DNA of 64,000 nucleotides from Urechis unicinctus (taxonomy: Eukaryota > Annelida > Polychaeta > Xenopneusta > Urechidae). The notes beneath the pieces were generated by a model that was given only the letters and a program-made list of their open reading frames with translations, was not told where the DNA came from and did no database searches. Every line of letters begins with the position of its first letter. Position 1 is the stretch's first letter. The translations under genes were made by a program, and so were the position numbers. This document shows positions 1 to 13,669 of the stretch, one piece after another. The stretch is from the NCBI GenBank assembly GCA_034190875.2, contig CM067349.1:12487595-12551594 (forward strand). Direction: 5' to 3'.

Positions 1-1436
1 ATGCATATATTAACAAGTAAACCAACAAATTACCAAATTTTCGATCGGCCAAGGATAAAGTCAATACAAAGTGTTGTAATCACCATATGCATATTAAAAG
101 AGGCAACAATGTGGTTATGTTCCAGGCACACTAATGCGGTTATGTCGATTACACTAGCTGCATAAGCAGGGCAAACTCGTTCTGTGTTATGTAATGTGCA
201 ACATGCTACTCGGCCAGTTAATTGTTGTCCGTTTCTTTAAATACATCCTTTTGTCAGGTATTTCCAGCTACATTGGGAAGTACACAACTATACTTCATGT
301 GCAGTGGCGCTTAAGCCACTTAACATGTGCTAGACTTTGGAGTGTTATGCACTGTTCATGGACGCTCTCTGTTCGGCAAAGGGCAACAGTATCACATCAT
401 TATTAACAGTTGCTAAACGGCCATAATTCCGAATGGATACTTTTAGCAACCATCGTCTTTCGTCAAATAGCCATACGTAACTCGGTGCCGTCCGGATGAC
501 GGTATTATCGCGGATCAGTATTCAGCCATGTTTTTCATCATAATTGAAATGTATCCATAAGTCAATGGAATCATAGACTTGCAGGTAAACAGCACTCGTG
601 TTATAGGGAATGGTTGTCCGCAGAATGACATGCTTTATGTGATTAGTGCAATGAGTATAATACTAAGCCAGACCAAAGTCAAACACGAATTTAAGTCGAG
701 GGAATGACCTATGATACTTGTGCAGTAAACAACAAAGCATATGGGTGGTTTTGTACATTAAATTCCGTGTCATTGTATGCGTATACGTTAATAAGGACGG
801 TTTGTCGATTGATAATTACCTCGGCCATAGACCCCATGTAGGGGAGTATGCTTTATATAATCTCACATAATTAACTTCCTCAATTGAAATTCAAACCAAA
901 GCTAAGCGTATGCTATTGCACAAACATTCTCTGCATCACAAAGCATTAGCATGCATCAATATGATCTGGATCAATGCATGGTATTATCGCTTTGTACCAT
1001 AACTAACTCCATGCAAATTGAACCAAATCATTGCTACCTTACCGTCATCGAACCCACTCGTATAAGAAAGCCTGACTAGTAACCAATCGACGTCGTATTT
1101 TCAATCCCTCACCTGGTACCGACTACTAACCACGAAAGCTGCCTCAGCTGTGCCTATAACCTTGTATGGTCTTTAAGCAACCATTTCCCGATAACGGGCG
1201 TCGGCGATAGTTTAAGAGCAATAAGATGCTGTAAAATGTAACATTAAATTCTATTTTTTACAAATTTGCGAAGATAAACTACTTACAATAGGCGAATCCA
1301 CTTGTTCTGAGCGAGGCTGAATGCACGGCAATGTTTATCCAGTCCTTGAACTAAGATCAATTCATAACAGTAAGTGGCGTTGTTAGGACATATATACTAC
1401 TGAGTTAAGGTGCAGATCGTATAGTAATATGGTGTA

Positions 1437-1496
<60 letters not shown>

Positions 1497-1853
1497 TATA
1501 TATATATATATATATAGATAGTATACATACATGTATATAAGTATATATATATATATTATATATATAAGAGATATATATTTATCTATGTATATATATTTAT
1601 CTATGGAGGGATATAGATATATATATCTCTATATTTACTATATATACAGATAGATATATATATATCTTTATATAGAGGATCTGAGATAGATATCTCTATA
1701 TATTCTCTAGGATATATATATCTCTCTATCTCTATCTATATATATTCTCTATCTCTATATCTCTCTCTCTATATCTCTATCTCTCTCTATATCTCTCTCT
1801 ATATATATATATATATATATCTATCTCTATATATATATATATATATTATATAC
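1437..1853. repeat. AT-rich microsatellite (TA)n with (TC)n interruptions
   Basis: Nearly pure TA dinucleotides at the left, grading into mixed TATC and TCTC motifs to the right. It occupies the same position in copy A as the array at 40,070-40,436 does in copy B, so the seed was present before the duplication. Internal order differs strongly between copies, as expected for replication slippage. Confidence 0.95.
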
Positions 1854-4774
1854 TTAGGTGACACACTCACTGAGCTGAGTGAACTAAGGAATTATGTGAC
1901 AACTCCCCCGAACTGACATTCGGCCTTGGATGCTGCAAGGTGTCACAAATGTATTCAGTGATTTGTTTGATTGCTTCTGGCAAGTAATAGGTTGCAATTT
2001 AATTCTGCTGCATGATGAATAAGCAGCTGTATGGATATACTTGGTTGGTTGTATGGCCGCAAGTGTTGTTTTGCTTACTTTAGTTATGTTACAAACACTC
2101 TTAAGTAGGTTACAACATGATATATTCAGATTTGACAGTAATTAGCATTGTGTATAGATATATTTCGGCTTGCTTTATTCTGCAGGTATCAAAAGAATAA
2201 TGTTCACCACATTTGTAAGCGTGTTTAGTTCCCCTTTAATTTCTAACCGTTGTATTGTGGCGGTATTGTGGCGGTAAATGGCGGTAATTGGTGAATTCAA
2301 TCATTTAAATAGTCAACATAATATATGTGATTACGACTGATGCAATAGTTAACAATCGTCTTATCCCTGAACAATTACGCTAGCAGTGTTGTTTAACGTT
2401 AGAGGGCTCTGGTAGAAGTCATCATAATGCTGCCTACGTCAACACTATCAACACATTAGAGAATATCATCGCAACCACTTAAGTTGCAGGTTGGGGGCTT
2501 GACATTATGTATGAATTAGTATGTGGCTTATGTAAAAGGGATATTAACCCGCATGTGGCTTCCTCGACGTGTGGTTATTGATGGCCGAATGCATGATGCA
2601 CGCGGTATACGAGCATACACCAGGATATCATAGCGTTAGTATGCACGTAATGACGATGGCAAGACCTCAGGTGTGCATGGTACAATTGTTCCTGCTAGCA
2701 GATTATAAGAGGCTCTCAGTTGGTTGGGATCGTGGCGAGCTACGAGTCATATCAACAGAATAGGCATCGATATCTGATAGTGTGATGGGATTATCCATGT
2801 CCTGTATTGAATGGTAAAAACCGGAATCGAAACACGAGTACTATCTATCTAAATGCAATCCTAATTGCAAGGGCATCATACGGCTAGTAGGATGAAACTA
2901 ATTAGTCTAGACGGCAACAAAGGGATACCACAGACCGACGGATCTGTGAAACACAAGTCGGCTTATGAAGATCGATCAATTGTTGAAGGATCAGTGTTTG
3001 TACTTGTACACCAAAGATGTTCGTCGACAAACGTCTCTATTGCTTATTAACATGCACCGGGATATAGAGAATATATAGCGGGTAAAATATCTGATGGTCG
3101 ATAGTTCTCAATGATGCAAAGTTTCCGTGAAGCCATATCATGTTCAGTAAGACACGACATGGTTTGCACGCATCGGGCTGCATTATAGACTAAGTAGTTC
3201 CTTGATATACTTAACTGCCCTAAATATATTATAATAGCCCAGAACCCATTTAAACTGCATTTGCATATTCCCGATGTTTTGTCACCTCACTACGACATTT
3301 TTTGACGACACTGAGCCAGTTTCCACCCTTGTAACCCTCACTAAGCACAACCACCATAGCCACCGACAAAAGAGCTTCATTCAACTAACAGCATCAATCC
3401 TCGAACACTTCAAACAACCTCTATGTAATTCCCCAGCTTTTAGCTGCACTTCAACACCATTCAAAGTAAACCTATAAAAGACATCTAAGGCGAATCAGAA
3501 ATAAAGAACCACTGTTGTTGAAAGTGTTGTCTTTGCTTCCACTAAAGAAAAATGCAACTATGTAAAGAAAAGAAAATGACTGATATTCTAAAATGGGCCC
3601 GTCAAAGTGAATTACACCTCTTACGCATACTTTGGTGTTGAGAGGGTTATTTCCGATTCAACACCATCTGATATCATACATACACAGTAGTGGTCATTAA
3701 AGTTACCAAACCATTATTTCGTCATCATCTCTGACTGGCAAGTGAATTTCTTCGGTTTAAAAAACTATTTATCTCTGTAGAATGAATGCAGTTCCATTTA
3801 ACCACAAGAGTGAGGTAAATGCCAAGTTACTTCTGCAGAGCGACTCAAACCTTGAGGTGATTGATATCAAATAAATGAAAGTCATTAATATGCAATACAA
3901 GCCGAATGTTATGCTATGTAAATTACAACTCCAGGTGTAAATGGACTGCACGAGCTGAGCTCAGGCAGCGCGTCGCTAGTGTCGATAACATCAAGTGGAT
4001 CCGACGTAAATGCAATTTGGTGGCTCTCACTACATGGGGCCGTTGCTACATTTACGCAATTCACTGATCCAGGCCGCTGAATGGATGTGAGGAGAGACGT
4101 AAAATCACCTGTAAAAAAGGACATGCACAGCATTCACTTAAGTGTTTGATTTATTTCTGAATGCTTTTAGTAGGAGTGCAGTGTAGGCGTTAAATGGAAT
4201 ATTTAACTTCTTGTCGGCATTAGGCATTGACAGATCGCCGCGTGTGACCTGTTCCCGACAATGACAACCACTAACCGGGCTGAGAATTGCTTTTAGAGAA
4301 GGAGACGAATGGCGGTAGTGCCATTGAGTCAGCTGACAAAGTGGGTGAGTTACATACAAATTAGGAGGGTGGTTCATATATAGCCGTGATGGAGGTCGAC
4401 AACCCTGTCCATATTATCCATACACCTCGTACGCGTATCCACGTAAAGTCTCTCATGGCAGCTGCACCAGCTGTCAGTGGGCCTATATCTATCATCTCTT
4501 ATCTTAATAACCCCTACGACGACCAGCATATTAACGGCATGAGGTGAGCATGTCGTGGCAATAGGTAAAATTCGTATGGTGGGTCGCAGCGGAGGACAAC
4601 ACCCGAGTACTTTCAATAAAAATGCTATGTTGTACATGAAGGGGTGTATAACGAGGAAAATTGAGCCACCTGTCAAGAGTACAACACCATCCGGACCAGC
4701 TCTGTCTTAACCAATGAAAAGACGTATGTGGGCTTTGTGTTTAAATTGCCATTGCGCACGAGAAAGCCCCGTGA

Positions 4775-6385
4775 CGGCATAATTCAGTACTTGTATATCA
4801 GTTGACATGATTTAAGACCCCTGTTAAATTATTGTCTGAAGCTGGATTCCACAAGCACAAAAAGACATTCGATGTGGCATTTCAGGAAAAATTGTTGCGT
4901 ATGTCTAAGGGATGTTATCTGACTATTGCACTAAGTTGCCAGGACAGGAGTGCCAGGTGAGACCACTGGAGCATGATGTGTTAGCACAGACTCTCTTCTA
5001 TAACCATGGCGCTATTCAGCGATTGTCTCTGTTCATTGCTTCCTCGGGGGCAACATAACTTTTCTACAGCTTAAAGGTTCCCAGCAAATGGGAGCGCTTT
5101 GATGTTGCCTGTTTTTTCCTCTGTAATCGATTGGCCAAAGCTGCCTGTTTAGATCTGCCTTAACTGCCTGTCAGACAGATTGTTACGAGACTGACAATAT
5201 GATAGAGAAGGTATATTGTGTTTTTATTTTGTGCATTTCTGCATGCATGTGTACCACGTTTAATGCCAAACTGGCCACACACTGTAAGTGCAGCAGGAAG
5301 CATTGGTTGACTGTGTCTTTATCCTTTTGTTACTTATTAGCCACATGTGGCTCCCAGGATGTTCTGGTCATGCATACGGAATGGACAAGGCTTTAACATG
5401 ATTACAATATAACTGAACAATAAGCGATTAATGTACATGGAGCATTACTATTCCGAAATCAACCTTGACCCTAGCAAACGAGTGTACATCTAGTGTAAAC
5501 TAGTTCAACAGGAGCATATTAATATGATTGGCAGAACACATGTGGCAACAAACACAAATACTCAAACAATCGACAAGAGAATTATGATCTGTAAACGACA
5601 CTTATTACCATGCAAAAGTTGAAAAAGAGTATAACCCTGCATGGTAAACACCGGACTGACGAATATGTGTGCGCTGTTATGGTCATGGCAAAAGCTGTTG
5701 TAACATACCAAGTATATGAAGACACTGTTTGCCAACGACATTGATGTCAAATATAGCTATAGCGTAATCCAACACAATGACGCAATCTACGTTGATGCTA
5801 GAAACCTAAGCAGTCGACTTCCATTCATGCAAATTGCCGTACATTGCAGAACAAGTTACGGCTAATTGTCAAAACCACCATATATACGGAATTGCTATTT
5901 TGGTTTGACTTTGTTCGTTTGTCTGGGTAATGTATAAGAAATGTAACGGGATATGTAGCCCAGGTCATTCAGTAGAATCTTACAATGGAGATGTTGTTGC
6001 TTTCTATACTATTTATGAGGCAAGCGCAGAACCTATATGTAGCCCTGACTTGAGAGTGGCGATGTCAGGTGGAAGTCAATTCATGGCTTCAACCTTGCCT
6101 TCTCTGTGCTGCCCATTTGAACCAATGGCAGTGCCATGAGCATAGCTGCGTTCAACGAAGTATTACTAAATTGTGCCCTATATAAATCGTTGAACATATG
6201 AAAATAACGGACAAGGGAATACCACATTTGCCGGCCTGAATAACCAATGAGAAATTAACTACACGTTCATTCTTACACCTCAATAGTCACCCACTCGAAT
6301 ACTCACTCACATCTCCTCCTTTTATTTCCCTTTTTTTTGGGGGGGGAAAAAGTTAAAGACAACTTATGTTATTGTACGGAGTGTC
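4775..6385. other. Block private to copy A, content unrecognised
   Basis: Copy A matches copy C (55,440-55,490) up to about 4,775 and resumes matching at about 6,385 (C 56,127). Between these points A has about 1.6 kb where C has about 0.6 kb of unrelated sequence. I see no long frame, no terminal inverted repeat and no recognisable protein. Near its right end are a weak CTCA-like stretch (about 6,285-6,315) and a T8-G8-A5 homopolymer run at 6,331-6,351. It may be a decayed insertion or a remnant lost from the other copies. Confidence 0.5.
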
Positions 6386-6825
6386 CACAATATCGTCTAC
6401 CGGCAAATGTCACTTAACGTGACACAGTTGATAATATCCTGTTCGGACGATTATCAAGGCTGTCAACATCCAATGCACAAATCTATCCAAGCTCCACCGT
6501 CGTATTATTGGTAAATATGATTTCTAAGTATGGCCTAAGTCTTACTTCACGCCCTTATGGCTCTCAGGCAAGTCACGTTTGAGGTTTGACTTGCGCCACC
6601 AACCGTTAAAGGCGGCGTTTTGCCTGTTAACGAGCAAGCCTCCATTACATTATACACAAGCAAACATTTTGTAATTTCAATCGTGGACCTCGTTTGGATA
6701 CATTGATTGGCCCATTGTATGGGCTATTGGCAAACTGCTACCAATTATATTACATAAATCCTTATTTTGAGTGTTGTCCTATACAAGCGCCATTTCAAAG
6801 CACCTTCATCAGTTTGAGAGTATCA

Positions 6826-7221
6826 TTTGAATGCTGGTTAGGTAATGTTAGCCGATTGCTGTTTTTTTCTTATTAGACGATTGCTGGTTCGGTCATATTA
6901 GCCGAATGCTGGTTTGGTCACGTCAGCTGATCGCTGGTTAGGTCATGTTAGCTGATTGCGTGTTAAGTCATGTTAGCTTATCGCTGGTTTGGTCATGTTA
7001 GCCTTTTGCTGGTTAGCTAATGTAAGCTCATGGCTGGCTTAGTCATTTAAGATGGTAAGGTCATGTAAGGTGATTGCTGGTTACGTCACGCTGGCCGATT
7101 GCTTATTAGGTCATGTCAGCCGATTGCTGATTAGCCCATGTTTGCCGATCGGTGGTTTGTTCGTATTAGCCGATTTCTCGTTAGGTCATGCTTGTCGATT
7201 GCTAGTTTGGTCATATAAGCC
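6826..7221. repeat. 25-bp minisatellite, about 16 units
   Basis: Units read in register every 25 bases from about 6,851, with consensus close to GCCGATTGCTGGTTAGGTCA plus TGTTA. Starts are at 6,851, 6,876, 6,901, 6,926, 6,951, 6,976, 7,001, 7,026, a short unit near 7,051, then 7,070, 7,094, 7,119, 7,144, 7,169 and 7,194. Units differ from one another by several substitutions, so the array is not recent. Copy C keeps only about one and a half units (56,405-56,443), and copy B lacks the surrounding segment. Confidence 0.9.
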
Positions 7222-8034
7222 ACACGTTGCCTACGCATTGCAGATTAACACTGCAGAAGCCAATTTATCTGCGATCATATTCTTCCTTGATACGTTAAGA
7301 ACGCAATCAAATCATAAGGTTCTGACGTAAGGTAATTGGATCATAACGTTCGGATAATAAGCAATTGAAATATATATAAGGGCAATGTGCTGCTGATGTT
7401 TAGGTTTAAACTTCTTAAAACAGTTCAATGTAGACATTTAATTTAGGCAATCATACTGCTACAAAGATGATAGTTGCCGTCTTCACATAATCAAACAAAT
7501 AAAATCTCGAGCACTGTTAGCTGACATAAACTCGGTCCACTCACGATCAGTAAATCACACTTAGTGAACCAACTGACGTATTATTTAACTACTCTTTGTT
7601 ATGTACGGGATTTCCATTAGCTAGCCCAGTGTTGAAGGATCATTTTATCATGTGGGGGACTCTTCATTATAACCGGGCACCCATTTTAAAGCTTTAAACC
7701 ATGTATGTCTGCTTTTAAACCGATGGTTGCAAAATGATTTCTGAAAAAAAGTACGCACACTATCAATGGAGCCTGCACTATCTGCATGATTATTTGAGGC
7801 ATGCTTGCGCTGCAGCTGTGGGTAGCGTAGTCACTCTCGTACTAAGGCTTCATGGTTATTATCTACCTGATGCCGCGTGCTCCATAGACCGAGTGATGGA
7901 AAGGGAAGTGTGGTTCGGCATTAATTCCTCATTATCGATAATCAACTGATTGGCAATTCCTATGTCAGAGAAAAACGTGTAAACGAAATTCACATGCACT
8001 AGCAAAAACAACAACTTCTTTGCTCTCAATCACC

Positions 8035-8165
8035 CACTCACTCAATCACTCACTTACACACTCACAAACTTACTCAATCACTAACTCACTCACTCATTCA
8101 CTCACTCACTCACTCACTCACACACTCACTCACTCACTCACTAACTTACCTACTTGCTCACTAAC
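8035..8165. repeat. CTCA tetranucleotide array (copy A)
   Basis: Imperfect CACT/CTCA repeats flanked by the same sequence as the arrays at 44,715-45,010 (B) and 57,535-57,660 (C), so they are orthologous positions of the duplicated unit. Confidence 0.9.
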
Positions 8166-8459
8166 TAACCCAAGTACTTAATCATTCTTTCAGTATATCG
8201 ATTGGTTGTCATTTATGTCAAGTAAAGGGTTGCAAGGAAATCTTAACAGATGTTGTCTTTGTCCTACGATTGTGAGAAAGTTTAAAAAATTATTTTATGA
8301 ATTCGATACCATTCGCGCTAACTGGAAGGAAAAGTACCTCATTTTCAATGATCAGTTTGTAGTGCGATTCCAAACACATATAGACATGCACTCGTTGCGT
8401 TTTCTTTCATCAGTTTGCAGGAGTATATTACCATCGTCGTGATATTGCGTGGACATGCT

Positions 8460-8900
8460 GTTCAATTAACCATCAACAGTTGTTTGACACACGGGGCAAT
8501 CAAATGACTCTTATCGTCATGAGCGAAATATCTATGGCTTACCGCAGCTCTATTTATCATGTTGAAAATATGAGCCATTACAAATGACAACCCCCGATGA
8601 ATTTCAATCACCAGCAAGCAGCAGAAGCAGCATAGAATGTGCCAACCTACGACATAAAGGAACAGCAATAGCAATTTACAGCGCTGAGTTATTCTTTTTA
8701 GCAATCGGGATAAGTAATTCTTGGAGCAGGCCGAGTAGCCGCCATATTGGATTTAAGATGGCCGAATTCGTATGCAATTCTATTGGGACATCGCGAAGAG
8801 GACTGCAATTACGAACCCGATATCAATGTCGCTTTTTATCTACAAAAGCAATTTCAGCCCTACATAGCCAAGCGAGTATGAAATCCCATTCCTCTAGTAA
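8460..8900 (-). repeat. Region with an old paralogue at 18,690-19,200
   Basis: Read on the minus strand, this part of copy A (and its equivalents near 45,330-45,600 and 58,080-58,400) aligns with the open frame at 18,687-19,199. Shared short words include GTAGGTTG, ACACATC and CTGTAAATT in the same order. Translated pieces also match: VGW, then VIEIH here against VIDVH there. The frame is interrupted in copies A, B and C. Either the older sequence was coding and decayed here, or it is an untranslated repeat whose 18.7-kb member happens to be open. Confidence 0.55.
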
Positions 8901-11900
8901 TAGTAGTTCGAGTAAAAATTATACTATCTGTGATTGATGACAAATACATAATTAAAAACACCCCACTCGTTCATCATCTTTTAAAGCTTGGTCTTAAGTA
9001 AAGCTGTCAATCAATTCTGTGAATCTCTACAGTTAAATTCACGGCCGGTTGATAACTTGCAGACAACCCTTGCTAATCTGAACATTTATTCCAGCAAGTA
9101 ATATAGTGTAGCTATATAATGATCATGTGAGAATTAAATGAAGGTTTTGCAAGGGCATAATTTCAACTGGACGAGGTTCGATTGGTTACGTCTGTGAAGG
9201 CGTATTAGCCGATTAGCTGCATGTCTTCCTGTATGTTAAGTGATGTAAACTCCAATACTAAACACCAGACGTTGAAGATATTGTTTTAACAATGTACTCA
9301 CAATCATATCCCAGAAGACTCATATTGTTTTAAGCGTATGCTAGGCGGGATATCTTGTGTTATACTAAAAACCGTGCAGTGTAATAGAGCTTGAATTACA
9401 GCTCAACCGTAGTGACGACACTGACTATAACAGTGTTTGATTTATTAATATAGCGGAGTGAAATATCACATTGTTGCAAGTGTGCTTACGACAGCAAATT
9501 GCCGCAAGTAATCAACAAATCAGACACATTCTAATTAAGGACTGTAATGCACAGTGAGCTGTCTATTGCGTGACAATGATTTGTTTATCAAGCAAAGAAA
9601 GATTCAACATTGAAAAATTCATGTGATTATCTGAATATTGGTTTCTAAGCCACATCGTTCCGTACAGCATATACATGACTTTCAGAGTTCATGGAAAGGA
9701 ATTACAATATTTGTCCAAAGATATTACTGTTTCTTTCATTCAAATATATATGATTCATCAATTCGAACAAATGATCCAGATGATGATTACATTAATGGTC
9801 GAACATATGAAATCAAGTACCGGTGCAAACATTTAGCGTGGGTATGGTTTTTCGTGTCCATTACGGATACAATATGAACTTAAAACTGCGGTCATGCATC
9901 ATGTTCTGAGGTTGAATACCTTCGTAACCAGTAAGACGTTTGCAGTACAAACGTTCAAGAGGAATCATGCAATAGCTAGGATCATGAATGATATGTTTTC
10001 AAATCACATCAACTTGTAATGTAATTCCTAGCTGCGGGCTATGGCAACATACATTGCACCACCGTCGGTATTGGCATAGTGCATTTCTCGTTAAGGTTAA
10101 TAAGTTATTAACCTAGCTATTGTCGAAGGAACGTTTGCTATTAACGGCCAAGAAAGGCTCGTTCCGCACTATATCGACTGATCGTGTGTGAAATCCACGA
10201 GCCGACGCCTGCTGATTGTCTCTTTTCGTAATTTAAACTTTTAATATAGATAAGTGTTCTTCGGGCTACCTAAGGCGTTTGGCACGAATGCCCCTCATCG
10301 ACGAGTTGCTGTGAGCGCCAGTTACTTCATGCTTTACGTCATTCGTCGTCGTCAAATGATCTGATACGATAACTCTCATGCAACTACAAATGTTTAGCAT
10401 AATTTGCTGTTGTTATTCATCAAATTGAACCAAACCTTGATGTAAATGTAACATTGCCGCTATATATGAATTCATATGATATTGGGAAGCCACAGCAATG
10501 TGATGTGACAACCTCGATGATTTAGGAGATTGCTAAATGCAGGGTTAGCGGTAAGCCTGCTGTTTAACTACATTCTAGCGCAGACAGAGGTGCTTATAGG
10601 AATTTTCCCCCTGTGTTATTTCTCTTATATGATCCATGCACTATTAAGCTCATTTTGATTGGTTGCAAATAAGTTAGAATGATTCAGTGCAACAAGGGAT
10701 CAGAAACTTACAGAATTAGTGGTCTTTAATGATTTGTTAAAGCCTTGGAAATTAGGAGTGAATACCTCACTCAACTGTGAAGTCATAAATTCTCCTAAAT
10801 CACTCGTAATCTTATTATCGATGCTGTCGCGAACATAATATCAGCTCCTTCTTTGAGGTAATTCAAATAATTAAAATTGATTGAATAGCTATTCACGGTC
10901 GTGGGCCTGTACCGTGTGCCCTACGTTCGGTCTTATTTTGAAAGGAATATTCTGTTCAGGAATATGACGGTAGCTACTGAAGTGTAACAGGCAATTACCG
11001 TACATTTGAGCTAGGGAGAACGTTATTTGTGTTGGTCTTCGCGTTATTCTACGCCAGGTTATCACAATGTTTCTGCAATAGATCTGATGTCCGATGAGGT
11101 AATAATTAATGACTTGACAAAGTGCAAATAAATCACTTGGATATTTCCATTTAACATTTAGATTCTGTCGGATTGCAGTTGTTATATTTACACGACTCCA
11201 CTTGCAGTACAAGTGTATTATGCGCCTCTTAATGTCCAGTGTATCATAGTTTTGCAACATTTGCGACCCATTTTCCAAAGAGACCGTGACCAAACTGCTT
11301 GTGAACGCAGAACCAAGGTATTACCCAACCACTCCCCCTTAAATAGCTCAGCCTCAAGTGTTTGTCCACGTGGGGTCGTATGCAAATGCATGATAAAGAG
11401 CTCTGTATGCGAGTACAAGCAGGTTTTCCGCAATACTTCTGCTTCGTCAGATGGCCGAAAACCCCACACTCTGTAGCGCGGATCAATCTACAACGTATTA
11501 TATGATCGGGCGGTCACAAATGTTTTCGTTTCAAGCCATCTCTTGATAACATTATATAAGTAAGCAATTACGCAGTTAGCACCACATTATATGTCAGTGC
11601 CGTAACACCCGTAAACTTGTAACTGCAAAAACAGCAACATAAATGGCTCATAAATTAAATTGACGCAATCTTCGTCGAACATAACAAACGTCCTGAATTT
11701 CCTTGCTTTGAATGCCCAGTAACGTCATTGGATGGGGCTAAGCGTTCAATCGGGTACTAACGAACTGTATGTGCTAACAGTCATTTTAACTACACCATCT
11801 GTGATCATTAACGAAATAAATCGACGTGGCTGGTGCAAGTATCTCTTAATGGAAATATCGTGCGCGATATGTGTCCACTAAACATATAATGTTGCTCCCA

Positions 11901-12539
11901 TCTATTGTTTGCTATTTAGGAAGTGTGTGGTGGCATGTTACAATGATCGATTGGGAGATAGGGAGAATGAGTGAATCAACCTACACATTACGTTCATTGC
12001 ATAAATTACCTGCCAAATATGTCGCGTTGTGGTTTAATGATCATATCGCATCTTCTTTATTCATAATTTCTTGGAATACTACCTCTTTGTCAAATGGTGC
12101 AAAAACAGAGCGCAATGTGAGATGAATGCAATCAACGATAAAAGCGAAGAATTAATGATACTTTTCAACTCGAAATCGCTGGTAACAACCCTCTACCGGG
12201 CAGGCAATGTAATTTTGTCTTATGCTGCAATCTTTTTCTGACCTCCTGTTACCCAATATTGATGGGTACACCAAGTTATAGTTGGGAACATATTCCCACT
12301 CAGAACAGTCATATATGATGTAGCTGTCTCAGGTTATCTTAAGTAGCTCTTGATATCGCAAATGAGTTCAATGAGAGTTCAGGTGAGTTCAACAAAATAG
12401 CTAAACAATCGACATTTTGTTTATTCATTTGCATACTGCACGGTTGCACATAAAATACAGATGTGCAGAGCATAATAGATTATGGTTGTGCAGTCATTGA
12501 ACCCCAGAAATATGCATTAATCAACAAAATATTTGCATT

Positions 12540-12890
12540 GAAGAATGTCATATAGAATTTGTCAGTAAAATTAAATTGCTTGGTGGATTAATAGACAACA
12601 AATTATCAAGTTTAGATCACATAAAGAATATAAAGTGTCCAAAGTGAGAGATATCGTAAATGGGCAATCACTAGTCGATTCTTACTTCACTCTTGTTTAT
12701 CCTTTTTTGTCTTATTGCAGTATCATATGGGGATCAGCTGCAAATCAACATTTGATGAGATTATATGTTCTAAAAAAATAGATTGTTCGAATTATTTGTG
12801 GACCATATTAGTTAGCGTATACCACACCTCTTTTGAATCGATGTAACATTCTATATAACGGCATAGACATCTTGGCCTATGGTCACTTTA
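12540..12890 (+). pseudogene. Non-LTR (LINE) reverse transcriptase, C-terminal fragment, decayed
   Basis: Translated pieces match the region after the RT catalytic core of CR1/jockey-type LINEs. A first piece in one frame reads FVSKIKLLGGLID followed by DHIKNIK (the usual form is KFLGV-ID...HI). After a frameshift, about 12,695-12,790 reads YPFLSYCSIIWGS, then a stop, then IVRIICG. A further piece reads YTTPLLNRCNIL. The order is that of the family, but at least one frameshift and several stops are present, so it is inactive. The 5' edge coincides with the point where copy A stops matching copies B and C. The clade is only approximate. Confidence 0.85.
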
Positions 12891-12894
12891 GTTT

Positions 12895-13092
12895 GCCGTC
12901 GGCCCCGTTGGGGGTCGGGCCCGCCCTGTTATTGCTTATGAGCCGCGTAGCCCTATTGGGGGTCACATCAGAGAACAACAATAGCGAGCAGGTAAAAAAA
13001 TTGAAAACGCTGAATAGACTGTAAATAGTGGTGCACTGTAAATGAGTAGGGGTGCGCACCACTAGGTATACTACTCATATATATGTAATTTG
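12895..13092. other. GC-rich patch between LINE fragment and TATG array
   Basis: Base composition jumps to strongly GC-rich at about 12,895-12,965. A 14-bp word is repeated with two differences at 12,903-12,916 and 12,951-12,964 (both end TTGGGGGTC). It may be part of the LINE 3' untranslated region; nothing else was recognised. Confidence 0.4.
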
Positions 13093-13124
<32 letters not shown>

Positions 13125-13665
13125 TGTATGTATGTATGTATGTATGTATGTATGTATGTATGTATGTATGTATGTATGTATGTATGTATGTATGTATGTA
13201 TGTATGTATGTATGTATGTATGTATGTATGTATGTATGTATGTATGTATGTATGTATGTATGTATGTATGTATGTATGTATGTATGTATGTATGTATGTA
13301 TGTATGTATGTATGTATGTATGTATGTATGATGTATGTATGTATGTATGTATGTATGTCTGTATGTATGTATGTATGTATGTATTGTTTGTGTATGTATG
13401 TATGTATGTGTATGTATGTATGTATGTATGTATGTATGTATGTATGTATGTATGTATGTCTGTATGTATGTATGTATGTATGTATGTATGTCTGTCTGTA
13501 TGTATGTATGTCTGTATGTATGTATGTATGTATGTATGTCTGTATGTATGTATGTATGTATGTATGTATGTCTGTATGTATGTATGTATGTATGTATGTC
13601 TGTATGTATGTATGTATGTCTGTATGTATGTATGTATGTATGTATGTATGTCTGTATGTATGTCT
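13093..13665. repeat. (TATG)n microsatellite, about 570 bp
   Basis: Almost pure TATG/GTAT for about 240 bp. After that come interruptions (a one-base phase slip near 13,330, a TTGTTTG break near 13,384) and many TCTG variants to the right. The long open frames through it encode only Met-Tyr-Val-Cys and are an artefact of the four-base repeat. It begins about 200 bp after the last recognisable LINE codon. Confidence 0.98.
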
Positions 13666-13669
13666 GCTG

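Larger units (their letters stand above)
1..12530. repeat. Segmental duplication, copy A (left edge outside window)
   Basis: Long collinear similarity to copy B (from 37,685) and, from about 2,885 onward, to copy C (from 53,540). Anchor pairs read directly: 1/37,685; 1,870/40,455; 2,885/53,540; 6,385/56,127; 7,690/44,410/57,180; 11,480/48,145/61,220; 12,500/49,215/62,220. Substitutions and small indels are scattered through it, and none of the reading frames inside stays open in all three copies, so it behaves as non-coding DNA. Differences from the other copies are an extra block at about 4,775-6,385, an expanded 25-bp minisatellite and the abrupt end at 12,530, where a LINE fragment begins. 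I cannot say whether the unit is a segmental duplication of host DNA or a very large decayed mobile element; no terminal repeats were found. Confidence 0.9.

Noticed and set aside
4374-4676. 100-codon minus-strand frame in copy A, partly shared with copies B (42,934-43,164) and C
   Set aside because: Similarity follows from DNA duplication; frames differ in length and C has a stop. Kept only as a case for a codon-substitution test.
6826-7221. CRISPR-like array
   Set aside because: Units are contiguous with no spacers and the genome is eukaryotic.
10889-11293. 134-codon minus-strand frame in copy A
   Set aside because: Not preserved in B or C, which carry an extra block and indels here.
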